19,696 nucleotides of DNA from DAOTYE01 sp034434915 (GTDB lineage Bacteria > Chloroflexota > Dehalococcoidia > Dehalococcoidales > RBG-16-60-22), in assembly GCA_034434915.1 (NCBI GenBank), contig DAOTYE010000011.1:1-19696 (forward strand), written 5' to 3'. A program made the position numbers and the translations under genes. This document shows, in pieces, positions 8,301 to 15,652 of this stretch. Position 1 is the stretch's first letter, and every line of letters begins with the position of its first letter. The notes below the pieces were generated by a model. It was not told where the DNA came from. It ran no database searches and saw nothing but the letters and a program-made list of their open reading frames with translations.

Positions 8301-8624
8301 CTCTACGCCACGGAGGGCACCGCCGCCATGATTGAAGCCGCCGGTCTGCCGGTGAAGATGATAAGCAAAAAGCTGAACCAGGGTCACCCGAACATCATTG
8401 ACATCATCAACAATGACACCGTGAACGGCGTGGTCAATACGGTCACCGGCGGGCAAATCCCGCAGAGGGACGGCTTCTTCATCCGCCGCGCCGCCGCCGA
8501 AAAGCGCCTCCCCTGCTTCACTTCGCTGGACACGTTCCGCGCCGCGGTGGAGGTGCTCGCCAATGGCAGTCAGACGTATAGCGTTCTCCCTCTCCCGGAA
8601 TATCGCGGGGATGGTCATAAATGA
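5388..8624 (+). CDS. carB: Carbamoyl-phosphate synthase large subunit
   Basis: It makes carbamoyl phosphate from bicarbonate, CarA-derived ammonia and two ATP. The 1078 residues show the usual duplicated layout: first synthetase half from residue 7 (VLIIGSGPIIIGQAAEFDYS), an oligomerisation region at about 405-550, a second half beginning near 551 (LVIGSGPIRIGQGIEFDYC), and a C-terminal MGS-like allosteric domain from about 943. The ATEGTA motif near 974-979 sits where E. coli CarB binds UMP through Thr974 and Thr977. Start: TTG at 5388, chosen because AAGGAG (5375-5380) is seven bases upstream and the protein begins TAKPSKVLIIGSGP; no in-frame ATG is nearby. It overlaps the upstream membrane-protein gene by 11 nt and pyrK by 4 nt. 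Confidence 0.97.
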   Translation: MTAKPSKVLIIGSGPIIIGQAAEFDYSGTQACKALREEGVTSVLVNSNPATIMTDEEIADVVYIEPLTLDVVTRIIARERPDGLLPTLGGQVGLNLAVELADAGVLDKYNVRCLGTPIQTIRNASNRELFKQLLSSIGEPVLHGITVTTVEAGLKAAEKVGLPLIVRPSYTLGGTGGGVAYTVEELKRTLATALAVSPIHLVLLEKWVGGWKEIEYEVMRDANNTCIIVCNMENFDPMGVHTGDSIVIAPSQTLTNKEYQMLRTASINIIRALGIEGGCNIQFALDPKSQQYYVIEVNPRVSRSSALASKATGYPIARVAGKIAVGKRLDEIPNAVTGKTMASFEPALDYVVVKIPRWPFDKFHQGDRAIGTQMKATGEVMAIDRTFEAALNKAVRSLEFGKRTLLWEDPGWEKGTNPDTYPLYPNDLRLWAIMAALRRGIDPQEIVKRTCIDRWFIDKLVNIVNMEKRLLSETLTPQLLREAKRMGFSDVQIGTLADRLPEQVRELRHQWGIRPVYKMVDTCAAEFEATTPYFYSTYEQENEAIPIPENKALVIGSGPIRIGQGIEFDYCSVHSAWALQKSGYKAIMANSNPETVSTDFDTSDRLYFEPLDEESVRDLLENERTADNGAPPSICQFGGQTAINLAMPIHRAGMPIIGSSAESIDRAEDRKRFEKMVSEMGIPQPPGGGVSSIDEALTIAQLIGYPVLVRPSYVLGGRAMEIVHNATELARYMKFAMELDTGKAVLIDKYIQGIEVELDAISDGDTVVIPGIMEHIERAGVHSGDAMAVYPAPNLTETETDTLVDYTIRLGVAIGIKGLMNVQFIIERKEGQPSTVYVLEVNARASRTVPFLSKVTGVPMVNVATQVMLGKSLKAQGYQNGLLPPRKLVAIKAPVFSMQKLTGVDTYLGPEMKSTGEVMGIDYTFDAALAKALLAAGLMLPKQGALLLSIADRDKPEALPLIRKIASLGYRLYATEGTAAMIEAAGLPVKMISKKLNQGHPNIIDIINNDTVNGVVNTVTGGQIPQRDGFFIRRAAAEKRLPCFTSLDTFRAAVEVLANGSQTYSVLPLPEYRGDGHK

Positions 8625-9397
8625 AACAGATAGCCGCGCCGGTGGTCAGCAATAGTGAGGTGATGCCGGGCACGCACCTCATCTGGCTGGAGTGCCCGGA
8701 GATTGCCGCTGAAGCCAAGCCGGGGCAGTTCGTCATGGTGCGCTGTGGGGAAGGCATGCTTTTACGCCGACCTCTCAGCATCCACCTTACGAGCAAGAAG
8801 ACGAGGCTGGCGCTTCTGGTCAGGACAGTAGGAAAAGGGACACGCTGGCTTGTCCGGTGCCAGACAGGAGATAAGCTGGACTTGCTCGGACCACTGGGCA
8901 ACGGCTTCACCATCAAGCCCGAGTCACGCAATCTGCTTATCGTAGCCGGGGGAATCGGCATCGCCCCAATGGCGTTTCTGGCGCAGGAAGCCTCACGGCA
9001 GGGACACACTGTCAGACTCCTCCTCGGCGCGGCATCCGCCCGCCACCTCTACCCGGCGCGCTTTCTGCCTGCGGTGTCTGAGCTGGTCCTCGCCACGGAA
9101 GATGGCTCAACAGGCGCCAAGGGCATGATTACCGAAATCCTGCCTGATTACCTCAACCATGCCGACCAGCTTTACGCCTGCGGGCCGCTGGCAATGTATA
9201 AGGATATGGCAACCAAATACGCCCGCCAGCTGAAAGATAAGTCCGTCCAGGTTTCCCTTGAGATGCGGATGGGCTGCGGGCTGGGCATCTGCTATGCCTG
9301 CACTATCAAGACGAAAGACGGCTTAAAGCAGGTGTGCAAGGATGGTCCCGTATTTGAGATGAACGAGGTGGTTTGGGAGGAGTTAAAGGACATTTGA
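8621..9397 (+). CDS. pyrK: Dihydroorotate dehydrogenase B, electron-transfer (PyrK) subunit
   Basis: PyrK carries FAD and a [2Fe-2S] cluster and passes electrons from the PyrDB catalytic subunit to NAD+. The 258-residue protein has the FAD motif RRPLSI (49-54), a GGIGIAPM nucleotide motif (110-117), the CGPL motif (187-190) and the cluster ligands Cys219-X4-Cys224-X2-Cys227-X11-Cys239 in GCGLGICYAC...QVC. The ATG overlaps the carB stop (ATGA). No pyrD gene follows, although PyrK normally partners PyrDB, so the catalytic subunit must lie elsewhere. Related electron-transfer subunits (sulfide dehydrogenase SudB, NfnA) share this fold, but the pyr operon context favours PyrK. Confidence 0.9.
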   Translation: MKQIAAPVVSNSEVMPGTHLIWLECPEIAAEAKPGQFVMVRCGEGMLLRRPLSIHLTSKKTRLALLVRTVGKGTRWLVRCQTGDKLDLLGPLGNGFTIKPESRNLLIVAGGIGIAPMAFLAQEASRQGHTVRLLLGAASARHLYPARFLPAVSELVLATEDGSTGAKGMITEILPDYLNHADQLYACGPLAMYKDMATKYARQLKDKSVQVSLEMRMGCGLGICYACTIKTKDGLKQVCKDGPVFEMNEVVWEELKDI

Positions 9398-9418
9398 AGG
9401 TCACCAAAACGGGAGTCT

Positions 9419-9439
9419 AAGAGAGGCGTGCTCCTCTTT
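9419..9439 (+). terminator. Possible weak terminator after pyrK
   Basis: AAGAG (9419-9423) pairs with CTCTT (9434-9438), extended by a mismatch, a G-U and a G-C pair around loop CGTG, and is followed by TTC. It resembles a decayed version of the hairpins at 9929 and 15653. It lies 22 nt past the pyrK stop, the natural end of the pyr operon, but the stem is imperfect and the T tract is short. Confidence 0.35.
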
Positions 9440-9440
9440 C

Positions 9441-9487
9441 CATTTCTCCTCCTTCCTCACAGGAGAGGGGGCAGGGGGTGAGATGAG
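9441..9487 (+). repeat. Pyrimidine/purine-rich dispersed repeat between pyrK and yjbQ
   Basis: A C/T-rich stretch (9441-9459) is followed by a purine-rich one (9461-9485) that partly complements it. AGGAGAGGGG...GTGAGA at 9461-9483 matches 4674-4696 in the carA downstream repeats (20 of 24 bases over 9461-9484). This looks like a second copy of the same intergenic repeat family. No promoter for yjbQ was recognised within it. Confidence 0.45.
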
Positions 9488-9507
9488 ACTTTCCGCAGGA
9501 GGTCCTT

Positions 9508-9924
9508 ATGATTATCACCAAGAAGCTCAGCTTCCAGAGCAAGGGCAATACAGACATCATTGACATCACCCGTGAGGTGGAGCAGAAGGTGGCGGAATCC
9601 GGCATCAAAGACGGCACAGTAACCGTCTTCATCACCGGCTCCACGGCAGGCGTCACCACCATTGAAAATGAGCCCGGGCTGATTGCGGACTTCAAAGCCA
9701 TGTGGGAGCGGGCCATCCCCAGGAACATCACCTACGCCCACGATAGCGCCTGGGGGGAAGGGAACGGGTTCTCTCACGTGCGGGCGTCCCTGCTGGGGGC
9801 TTCTCTCGTCATTCCGCTCACGAACAAAACGCTGGCGCTGGGGACATGGCAGCAGATTGTCCTCGTTGACTTTGACAACCGCCCGCGCTCGCGGCAGGTC
9901 ATTGTCCAGATTATGGGAGAATAA
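9508..9924 (+). CDS. yjbQ: YjbQ family protein (UPF0047)
   Basis: This 138-residue protein matches the YjbQ/UPF0047 family over its whole length: the FITGSTAGVTTIE core (41-53), EGNGFSHVRASLLG (84-97, with His90) and the C-terminal signature GTWQQIVLVDFDN (112-124) followed by RPRSRQVIVQIMGE. The family forms small trimeric beta proteins with conserved His residues around a putative metal site; E. coli YjbQ has been linked to weak thiamine-phosphate synthase activity, but the physiological role is unsettled. Start ATG 9508 has AGGAGGT about five bases upstream, one of the best Shine-Dalgarno sites in the window. It follows pyrK by 110 nt of repeat sequence, so it could be read through from the pyr operon or have an unseen promoter. 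Confidence 0.92.
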   Translation: MIITKKLSFQSKGNTDIIDITREVEQKVAESGIKDGTVTVFITGSTAGVTTIENEPGLIADFKAMWERAIPRNITYAHDSAWGEGNGFSHVRASLLGASLVIPLTNKTLALGTWQQIVLVDFDNRPRSRQVIVQIMGE

Positions 9925-9928
9925 CTTC

Positions 9929-9950
9929 AAGAGGGGCTTACGCCCCTCTT
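9929..9950. terminator. Shared bidirectional hairpin terminator between yjbQ and rpsT
   Basis: A perfect nine-base stem, AAGAGGGGC (9929-9937) with GCCCCTCTT (9942-9950) and loop TTAC, begins four bases after the yjbQ stop and lies 27 nt past the rpsT stop on the opposite strand. Neither side has a long T run, though both stems end in TT. It is nearly the same sequence as the hairpin after the AOR gene at 15653. Confidence 0.65.
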
Positions 9951-9976
9951 CCTGGTTCTCCCACCTTTCAGCGGTG

Positions 9977-10285
9977 CTACGCCGGCTTCTTTTCAGTCTC
10001 TTTTGCTTCTGCTTTCGGCGCGGCTAAAGCGCGGCTCAGCTTTTTCATCAGGCGTGATTTGCGCCGGGCGGCATTGTTCCTGTGGATAATGCCTTTTGCC
10101 GCCGCCTTGTCCAGTGTGCTGATGGCGGCACGCGCCGCCTCTTTGCCCTTTTCCACATCCCCGGAGAAAATGAGTTTCTCCGCCTTACTGATTTTCGTCT
10201 TGGCGGAACTGCGGTATGCTTTGTTCCTTATCCGCCTTCTCTCAGCCACCCTGATTTCCCTGATTGCCGACTTAGTGTTTGCCAA
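9977..10285 (-). CDS. rpsT: 30S ribosomal protein S20
   Basis: S20 binds 16S rRNA early in small-subunit assembly. The 102-residue, strongly basic protein starts ANTKSAIREIRVAERRRIRN and carries the family core KGIIHRNNAARRKSRL (64-79). The last 15 or so residues form an Ala/Lys/Glu-rich tail beyond the usual 85-90-residue length. The start is TTG (10283-10285 on the minus strand) with AAGGGGG a few bases upstream; no ATG is available in frame. E. coli rpsT also starts with UUG, where the weak start is tied to autoregulation. It lies 27 nt downstream of relA and probably shares its transcript. Confidence 0.96.
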   Translation of the reverse strand: MANTKSAIREIRVAERRRIRNKAYRSSAKTKISKAEKLIFSGDVEKGKEAARAAISTLDKAAAKGIIHRNNAARRKSRLMKKLSRALAAPKAEAKETEKKPA

Positions 10286-10312
10286 TGGTTACCCCCTTCA
10301 CTATTGCGCCTG

Positions 10313-12496
10313 TTACTTCTTGACTTTCTTCGCCGCCTCATCGCCCATGCGCGAGACGCTGATAACTCCCCTCACTGCCTCTATTTTCTTGAGGAGGCGG
10401 CTCAACTGCGCCAGACCCTGCGTCTCCAGTATCAGTGAGGTGGTGGTGGTATGGTCGCCATTGCTGACCAGGCTGATAGAGGAGATATTCACCTTTTCCT
10501 CCGCCACCACCGTGGTGATGTCCCGCATCAGCCCCAGCCTGTCCCAGGCGCGGACCTGGATGCTGACCGGGTACAGGGCTTCCGCCCTCCCCCACTCCAC
10601 CGGAATCAGCCGGTCTTTCTCATCCTCATGAAGCACATTATAGCAATCCTGGCGGTGAATTGTCACCCCCCGGCTCCGCGTGATATAGCCGATAATCTTG
10701 TCCCCCGGCAGCGGATGGCAACAGCGGGCGACATGGGTCGCCAGGCTATTGACGCCCAGGACACTGACCGACGATGGAGCAACGGGCTTGGGCGGCGTGG
10801 TGCCGGTCACTGCCTCCTTCGGCGCCTCCTGGCGTGCCGCAAGCTTCAGGGCAATCTGGTGGATTGAGACGCTCCCATCGCCAATCGCCGCGAGAAAGTC
10901 ATCCGGGTTATCATAATTGAACAGGCTTGCCAGCTCACTGCGCTCAATAGTGATGCCCAGCTGTTTCAACTCCTTGTCCAGTGCGGCACGTCCCTGCTCA
11001 ATGTTCTCCGCTCTTTCCTGCCGCCGGAACCACTGGCGGATGCGCTCCTTCGCCTGGTGCGTATGGACATAGCCCAGTTGCTGATTGAGCCAATCACGGC
11101 TCGGTCCCCTGGCTGATTTGGTGGTCAGGATTTCCACCACATCGCCATTCTTAAGTTTATAGTTCAGGGGCACCAGCTTCCCGTTCACCTTGGCGCCGAT
11201 ACAGCGATGCCCCAGCTCAGTATGCACGCGGTAGGCGAAGTCAATAGGCGTTGAGCCTTTAGGCAGGTCTTTAATCTCACCCTTTGGCGTAAAGACAAAC
11301 ACCTGGTCAATGAAGATATCCGTCTTTACTGATTCCAGGAACTCCTCAGCGCCGGTCAGCTCCCGGTGCCACTCAATAAGCTGTCTCAACCAGCCCACCC
11401 TCTCCTCAAAATGGATGTCACTGCTCTGGCCCTGCTTGTAGCGCCAGTGGGCGGACACACCGTACTCTGCCACGTAATGCATATCCCGCGTCCGTATCTG
11501 CACCTCAAGAGGCGTCCTGCCGAACGCCATAACAATGGTGTGGAGGGACTGGTACCCGTTCGGTTTGGGATTGGCGATGAAGTCATTGAACTCTTCAGGC
11601 AGAGGGTGCCACAGATTGTGAATGATGCCCACGGCATAATAGCATTCCGGCACCGTGCCCACCAGAACCCGCAGAGCGAGGAGGTCATGGATATCATCAA
11701 AGTGCTTGCCCAGAGCGGCATACCGCTGTATTTTCTGGTGAATGCTGTAAATATGCTTGGGTCTGCCGGAAATATCCGCCTTAAGCCCGGCTTTGTCAAA
11801 CTCTCGCTTGAGCATATCAATCGCCTGGGCGATGAACTTCTCCCGCTGGAGCCGGCGGGTGGCAACTAGGTTCACAATACGGCGGTACTCTTCTGGCTCA
11901 AGATAGCGGAAGGCGAGGTCTTCTAACTGCCACTTCAGCTCCCATATGCCCAGCCGGTGCGCCAGCGGGGAGTATATCTCAAGTGTCTCTTTGGCAATCA
12001 GCCGCTGTTTTTCCGGGGGCAGGGCATCAAGCGTGCGCATATTGTGGAGTCGGTCGGCGAGCTTGATGAAGACCACCCGCAGGTCTTCCGCCATGGCGAC
12101 AAGCATCTTGCGCAGGTTCTCTGCCTGCACCTCGCCAGCCGTCGCCCCGGCTGCCTGCCAGGAGACTTTACCCAGCTTGGTGGTCCCGTCAACCAGCTTG
12201 GCGATTTCCGCGCCGAATTTAGCCTCTATATCTTTGAGAGGAATGCCGCAGTCCTCAGGAATGTCATGGAGGAGCGCCGCGGCAAGGGAACTGGTGTCAA
12301 GCTGAAGCTCCGCCAGAATGATGGCGGTCTGGAGGGGATGGTCAAGAAAAGGCTCACCGGACCGGCGCGTCTGCCCCTGATGCGCCGCCGCGGCGAATTG
12401 ATAGGCGGCTTCAATAACGGCGAGCTTTTCAGGGGGGAGATACGCCCCGGCTTTTTCCTTGAGCCGGCTGAAATCCTGCTCCACCACCGTGGTCAA
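10313..12496 (-). CDS. relA: Bifunctional (p)ppGpp synthetase/hydrolase (Rel/SpoT family)
   Basis: This stringent-response enzyme makes and degrades (p)ppGpp. From the chosen start it has 727 residues, standard for long Rel proteins. Domains in order: HD hydrolase (about 30-190) with His53, His77-Asp78 in HDIPED and Asp148 in LADRLHN; synthetase (about 240-355) with GRPKHIYSIHQK (244-255), Asp271 in DLLALRV and Glu331 in EVQIRT; TGS (about 395-457) beginning QVFVFTPKG; a Cys/His motif with HVARCCHP (588-595); and a C-terminal ACT domain (about 642-720). Both catalytic sites look intact, so it is probably bifunctional. The frame opens at a TTG at 12538, but TTG 12496 is preferred because GGAGG lies eight bases upstream and the extension overlaps the promoter. 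Confidence 0.95.
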   Translation of the reverse strand: MTTVVEQDFSRLKEKAGAYLPPEKLAVIEAAYQFAAAAHQGQTRRSGEPFLDHPLQTAIILAELQLDTSSLAAALLHDIPEDCGIPLKDIEAKFGAEIAKLVDGTTKLGKVSWQAAGATAGEVQAENLRKMLVAMAEDLRVVFIKLADRLHNMRTLDALPPEKQRLIAKETLEIYSPLAHRLGIWELKWQLEDLAFRYLEPEEYRRIVNLVATRRLQREKFIAQAIDMLKREFDKAGLKADISGRPKHIYSIHQKIQRYAALGKHFDDIHDLLALRVLVGTVPECYYAVGIIHNLWHPLPEEFNDFIANPKPNGYQSLHTIVMAFGRTPLEVQIRTRDMHYVAEYGVSAHWRYKQGQSSDIHFEERVGWLRQLIEWHRELTGAEEFLESVKTDIFIDQVFVFTPKGEIKDLPKGSTPIDFAYRVHTELGHRCIGAKVNGKLVPLNYKLKNGDVVEILTTKSARGPSRDWLNQQLGYVHTHQAKERIRQWFRRQERAENIEQGRAALDKELKQLGITIERSELASLFNYDNPDDFLAAIGDGSVSIHQIALKLAARQEAPKEAVTGTTPPKPVAPSSVSVLGVNSLATHVARCCHPLPGDKIIGYITRSRGVTIHRQDCYNVLHEDEKDRLIPVEWGRAEALYPVSIQVRAWDRLGLMRDITTVVAEEKVNISSISLVSNGDHTTTTSLILETQGLAQLSRLLKKIEAVRGVISVSRMGDEAAKKVKK

Positions 12497-12525
12497 GGCA
12501 CAAACCTCCGTCTTATGACAATCTA

Positions 12526-12556
12526 AGTATACCACCAATCACCGCAAGAGTGTAAA
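12526..12556 (-). promoter_or_regulatory. Putative relA-rpsT promoter
   Basis: On the minus strand, -35 TTTACA (12556-12551) and -10 TATACT (12531-12526), each five of six consensus bases, are 19 nt apart, slightly long. The start would be near 12519, about 23 nt before the relA TTG. The -10 continues as TATACTTA, like those of the pyr and MoaD promoters. It lies back to back with the promoter of the enolase-family gene. Confidence 0.45.
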
Positions 12557-12578
12557 CAGAGAAATGAACAGCCAGGGC

Positions 12579-12607
12579 TTGAACCAGCCCCTGAGGTAAA
12601 GTATGAT
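12579..12607 (+). promoter_or_regulatory. Putative promoter of the enolase-superfamily gene
   Basis: TTGAAC (12579-12584) and TATGAT (12602-12607) are spaced 17 nt apart; the start would fall near 12614, about 33 nt before the GTG at 12647. AAGGAGG (12632-12638) lies between. The region is divergent with relA, whose putative promoter ends 23 nt away. Confidence 0.5.
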
Positions 12608-12646
12608 AATGGCGATGAATAGCCACACCGCAAGGAGGTAAATAGA

Positions 12647-13765
12647 GTGAAAATCACCACCGTTGAAGGCATAGTTCTCACCTGCCCGCTGGACAAACCC
12701 ATTATGGACGCCACCTACACCCTGCCCCACCGCAGTGCCGTCCTGGTAAAAATAAACACTGATGAAGGCGTATCCGGCATCGGCGAGGCGGCATACTTCG
12801 GCGGGCCTCCATTGATAACCAGAATGATTGTGGAAAAAGAGCTTAGAGAATACCTCATCGGTGAAGACCCCCTGAACATAGAGAGGCTCTGGGATAAAAT
12901 GTATCAGCGCTCAATAAAGCACGGGCGCAAAGGGGCAGTTATCGCCGCCATGAGCGGTATTGACATCGCCCTATGGGACATTAAAGCCAGGGCCGCCGGC
13001 ATGCCTCTCTACCGGCTTCTGGGCGGCTGTTATGAGCAAATCCGGGCTTACGCCAGCGCCGGATTCTACGCTGAAGGAAAAGGCTTGAAGGAACTGGGAA
13101 ATGAAATGGCTGCCTATGTGGCTGAAGGCTTCACCGCGGTCAAAATGAAAATAGGGCGGCTCAGCCAGGATGAAGACATCGCCCGGGTGAAAGCGGTAAG
13201 GGAAGCCATCGGTGATAAGATTGACCTGCTGGTAGACGGCAATAATGTTTACACTTCCTACCAGGCAATAACCATGGCGCGCAAGATGGAAAGATATAAC
13301 ATCTTCTGGTTTGAAGAGCCGGTGCCCGCGGAAGATATTCAGGGTAGCGCCGCTGTGGCTGACGCCTTAGACATGCCGGTCGCCGCTGGGGAAAATGAGT
13401 TCACCCGCTATGGCTTCCGCGACCTTTTCCTGAACAAAGCTCTGGACATCGCCCAGCCTGATGTCACCTGGTGCGGTGGCATAACTGAGGCAAAGAAGAT
13501 TGCCGCCATGGCGAGTGCCTGGAACATTATCTGCGTGCCACACTCTTTCTCCTCGGCGGTTGCGCTCACGGCTAATCTGCACTTCAGCGCCTCAATCCCC
13601 AATAGCCTCTTTCAAGAATTTGACCGCAACTATAACCCTCTTCGGGAAGACCTGCTGAAAGAACCGGTACGCATCAATAAGCAGGGCTATATTGAAATGG
13701 GAAACAAGCCCGGGCTGGGCATTGAGCTTGATGAGTCCGTGGTCAGACGCTACCGCGTGGACTAG
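12647..13765 (+). CDS. Enolase-superfamily enzyme, mandelate racemase subgroup (substrate unknown)
   Basis: Enolase-superfamily enzymes abstract the proton alpha to a carboxylate; MR-subgroup members racemise or dehydrate hydroxy acids and sugar acids. The 372-residue protein has a capping domain (about 1-125) and a barrel with the full MR-type residue set: Lys166-X-Lys168, Mg2+ ligands Asp197, Glu223 and Glu249, the Asp272-His299 dyad and Glu324. Positions track mandelate racemase (K164/K166, D195, E221, E247, D270/H297, E317) within a few residues. The His-Asp dyad argues against the muconate-lactonising and dipeptide-epimerase subgroups. Start GTG 12647 has AGGAGG eight bases upstream. It lies just before the AOR gene on the same strand, so an acid dehydratase feeding an oxidoreductase is conceivable but unproven. 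Substrate cannot be called. Confidence 0.88.
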   Translation: MKITTVEGIVLTCPLDKPIMDATYTLPHRSAVLVKINTDEGVSGIGEAAYFGGPPLITRMIVEKELREYLIGEDPLNIERLWDKMYQRSIKHGRKGAVIAAMSGIDIALWDIKARAAGMPLYRLLGGCYEQIRAYASAGFYAEGKGLKELGNEMAAYVAEGFTAVKMKIGRLSQDEDIARVKAVREAIGDKIDLLVDGNNVYTSYQAITMARKMERYNIFWFEEPVPAEDIQGSAAVADALDMPVAAGENEFTRYGFRDLFLNKALDIAQPDVTWCGGITEAKKIAAMASAWNIICVPHSFSSAVALTANLHFSASIPNSLFQEFDRNYNPLREDLLKEPVRINKQGYIEMGNKPGLGIELDESVVRRYRVD

Positions 13766-13804
13766 CGCCGCGCTGAGTATGCTAAAAATTCCTGGCTTTA
13801 CCTA

Positions 13805-13833
13805 TTGACAGGAGACGGATTTTACATTAAGGT
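13805..13833 (+). promoter_or_regulatory. Possible promoter of the AOR gene
   Basis: A perfect -35 TTGACA (13805-13810) lies in the 98-nt gap between the enolase-family gene and AOR. The best -10 at 17 nt spacing is poor (TAAGGT, 13828-13833), so this is tentative. No hairpin terminator was found behind the upstream gene, so readthrough is equally possible. Confidence 0.3.
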
Positions 13834-13863
13834 ATTGGTGCAGAAATTAAATAGGAGGTGACC

Positions 13864-15609
13864 ATGAGCAAAATCCTGCGCGTCAACATGACCAAACTCA
13901 CGACCAAGTTTGAGGATGTCCCCAGAAAGTACCGGGATTTGGGCGGGCGCGGTCTGACCTCAGCCATCGTGTATGATGAGGTGATACCCACCTGCCACCC
14001 GCTGGGACCGAACAACAAGCTTGTCTTCGCGCCGGGCATCGTCACCGGCACCAGTGCTCCCAGCTCCGGGAGAATCTCAGTGGGCGGGAAATCACCGCTG
14101 ACTGGCGGCATCAAGGAAGCCAACTCCGGGGGAGTAGCCCCCCAGATGATGGCAAAACTGGGGCTGAAAGCCATCATCGTTGAAGGACAGCCGAAAGAGA
14201 AAGGCAAGTTCTATCTGCTCAAGGTAGACAAAAGTGGCGCCGAGCTTCTGCCGGCTGACAAATACGTTGGCAAAGGGCTGTATGAAGCCTACCCCATGAT
14301 GTTTGATAAGTTCGGGAATAACGTGGGCATTATCGCCTGCGGCATCGCCGGCGAAAAGCTGATGTCCATGGCAGGCGTCTGCGTGAACGACCCTGAAAAT
14401 CGCCCCAGCCGCTATGCCGGCCGCGGTGGCTTGGGCGCGGTGATGGGCAGTAAGGGACTGAAAGCCATCATCATTGATGACAAAGGCGCGGAACCCGTTC
14501 CCATCGCCGACAAAGACGTGTTCAATGCCGGGCGCAAGAAACTGCTCAATGCCCTCCTGGAACATGCCATTACCAAGCCCGGCGGAACACTGAATACCTA
14601 TGGCACGGCCGCCCTGGTCAACGTCATCAACGAAGCCGGCGCACTGCCCACCCGGAACTTCAGCTCCGGCAGATTTGAAGGGGCTGCCAAGATTTCCGGT
14701 GAGACCATTAACAAGGTCTGCAAGGAGCGCGGCGGTGCCGGCATGACGGGACACAACTGTTCCCCGGGCTGCGTTATCAAGTGCTCCAACGTCTATCCCA
14801 AGAAAGACGGTAGCGAGCTGGTCTCTGTCCAGGAATATGAGTCCGTCTGGGCGCTCGGCGCCAATTGCGGCATTGACAGCCTGGACTTCACCGGCGAGCT
14901 CATCCGGCTCTGCAATGATTATGGTCTGGACACCATTGAAGCCGGGGTGATGCTCGGCGTCGCCATGGAAGCCGGGCTTGCCAGTTTCGGCGATGGTCAG
15001 AAAGCCATCGCGCTGATGAAAGAAATCGGCGCCGGCACTCCGCTCGGGCACATCCTCGGCAATGGTGCCGCAGTCACCGCGGATACGTTCGGCGTCGTAC
15101 GCTTGCCAGCAGTAAAGAGGCAGGGCATGCCCGCCTATGAGCCAAGAGCCATCAAAGGCATTGGCGTCACCTACGCTACCTCCACCATGGGCGCTGACCA
15201 CACTTCCGGCTATACCATTGCGCCGGAAATCCTTGGCGTCTCCGGCAAGCTAGACCCGTTCAACACCAGCAAAGCCAAAGTCTCCCGCGCCTTCCAGGAT
15301 ACCACCGCCTTCATTGACAGCACCGGGCACTGCCTGTTCATCTCCTTTGCCATTCTTGACATCCCCACCGGGCTGGAAGGCCTGGTTGAGGAATGTAACG
15401 GCGTCCTGGGCACCAAATGGAAGGTGGAAGATGCCAGCCGCATCGGCGGAGAGATTGTCGCCATGGAGCGCGCTTTCAATAAAGCCGCCGGCTTCACCAA
15501 GCAGGACGACCGCCTCCCCGAGTTCATGAAGTATGAAAAGCTGCCTCCGCACAACGTGGTCTTTGACGTGCCGGATAGGGTGCTAGACCGGGTCCACTCC
15601 GGACGATAG
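13864..15609 (+). CDS. Aldehyde ferredoxin oxidoreductase family protein (tungsten enzyme)
   Basis: AORs use a tungsto-bispterin cofactor and one [4Fe-4S] cluster to oxidise aldehydes to acids with ferredoxin. The 581-residue length fits (Pyrococcus AOR about 605). The N-terminal domain has the LGGRGLTSAI motif (26-35) and GRISVGGKSPLTGGIKEANS (69-88); the middle has RYAGRGGLGAVMGSKGLKAI (183-202). Cluster ligands appear as Cys299-X3-Cys303-X3-Cys307 and Cys490; the latter lies in DSTGHC (485-490), the counterpart of DxxGLC, while NDYGLD (351-356) matches the other pterin-contact motif. Pyrococcus AOR has CX2CX3C, so the first spacing differs. Start ATG 13864 is preferred over GTG 13858 because AGGAGGTG ends just before it. 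A strong terminator and three MoaD-like genes follow. Substrate is unknown; benzoyl-CoA-reductase-like or other AOR subfamilies cannot be excluded. Confidence 0.93.
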   Translation: MSKILRVNMTKLTTKFEDVPRKYRDLGGRGLTSAIVYDEVIPTCHPLGPNNKLVFAPGIVTGTSAPSSGRISVGGKSPLTGGIKEANSGGVAPQMMAKLGLKAIIVEGQPKEKGKFYLLKVDKSGAELLPADKYVGKGLYEAYPMMFDKFGNNVGIIACGIAGEKLMSMAGVCVNDPENRPSRYAGRGGLGAVMGSKGLKAIIIDDKGAEPVPIADKDVFNAGRKKLLNALLEHAITKPGGTLNTYGTAALVNVINEAGALPTRNFSSGRFEGAAKISGETINKVCKERGGAGMTGHNCSPGCVIKCSNVYPKKDGSELVSVQEYESVWALGANCGIDSLDFTGELIRLCNDYGLDTIEAGVMLGVAMEAGLASFGDGQKAIALMKEIGAGTPLGHILGNGAAVTADTFGVVRLPAVKRQGMPAYEPRAIKGIGVTYATSTMGADHTSGYTIAPEILGVSGKLDPFNTSKAKVSRAFQDTTAFIDSTGHCLFISFAILDIPTGLEGLVEECNGVLGTKWKVEDASRIGGEIVAMERAFNKAAGFTKQDDRLPEFMKYEKLPPHNVVFDVPDRVLDRVHSGR

Positions 15610-15652
15610 GTCATTCAAGAGACTGAGCTCATCAGAAAGACGGTGTGTCCTT

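Noticed and set aside
12497..12538. Upstream TTG start for relA giving 14 extra residues
   Set aside because: The extension overlaps the putative -10 box and contains the GGAGG that serves TTG 12496.
13766..13863. Molybdenum/tungsten cofactor riboswitch before AOR
   Set aside because: The gap is under 100 nt and shows no extended paired structure or recognisable aptamer motif.
14092..15201. A 369-codon open frame on the minus strand
   Set aside because: It is the reverse shadow of the AOR gene; AOR motifs in the + frame are complete and the minus frame resembles no protein family.
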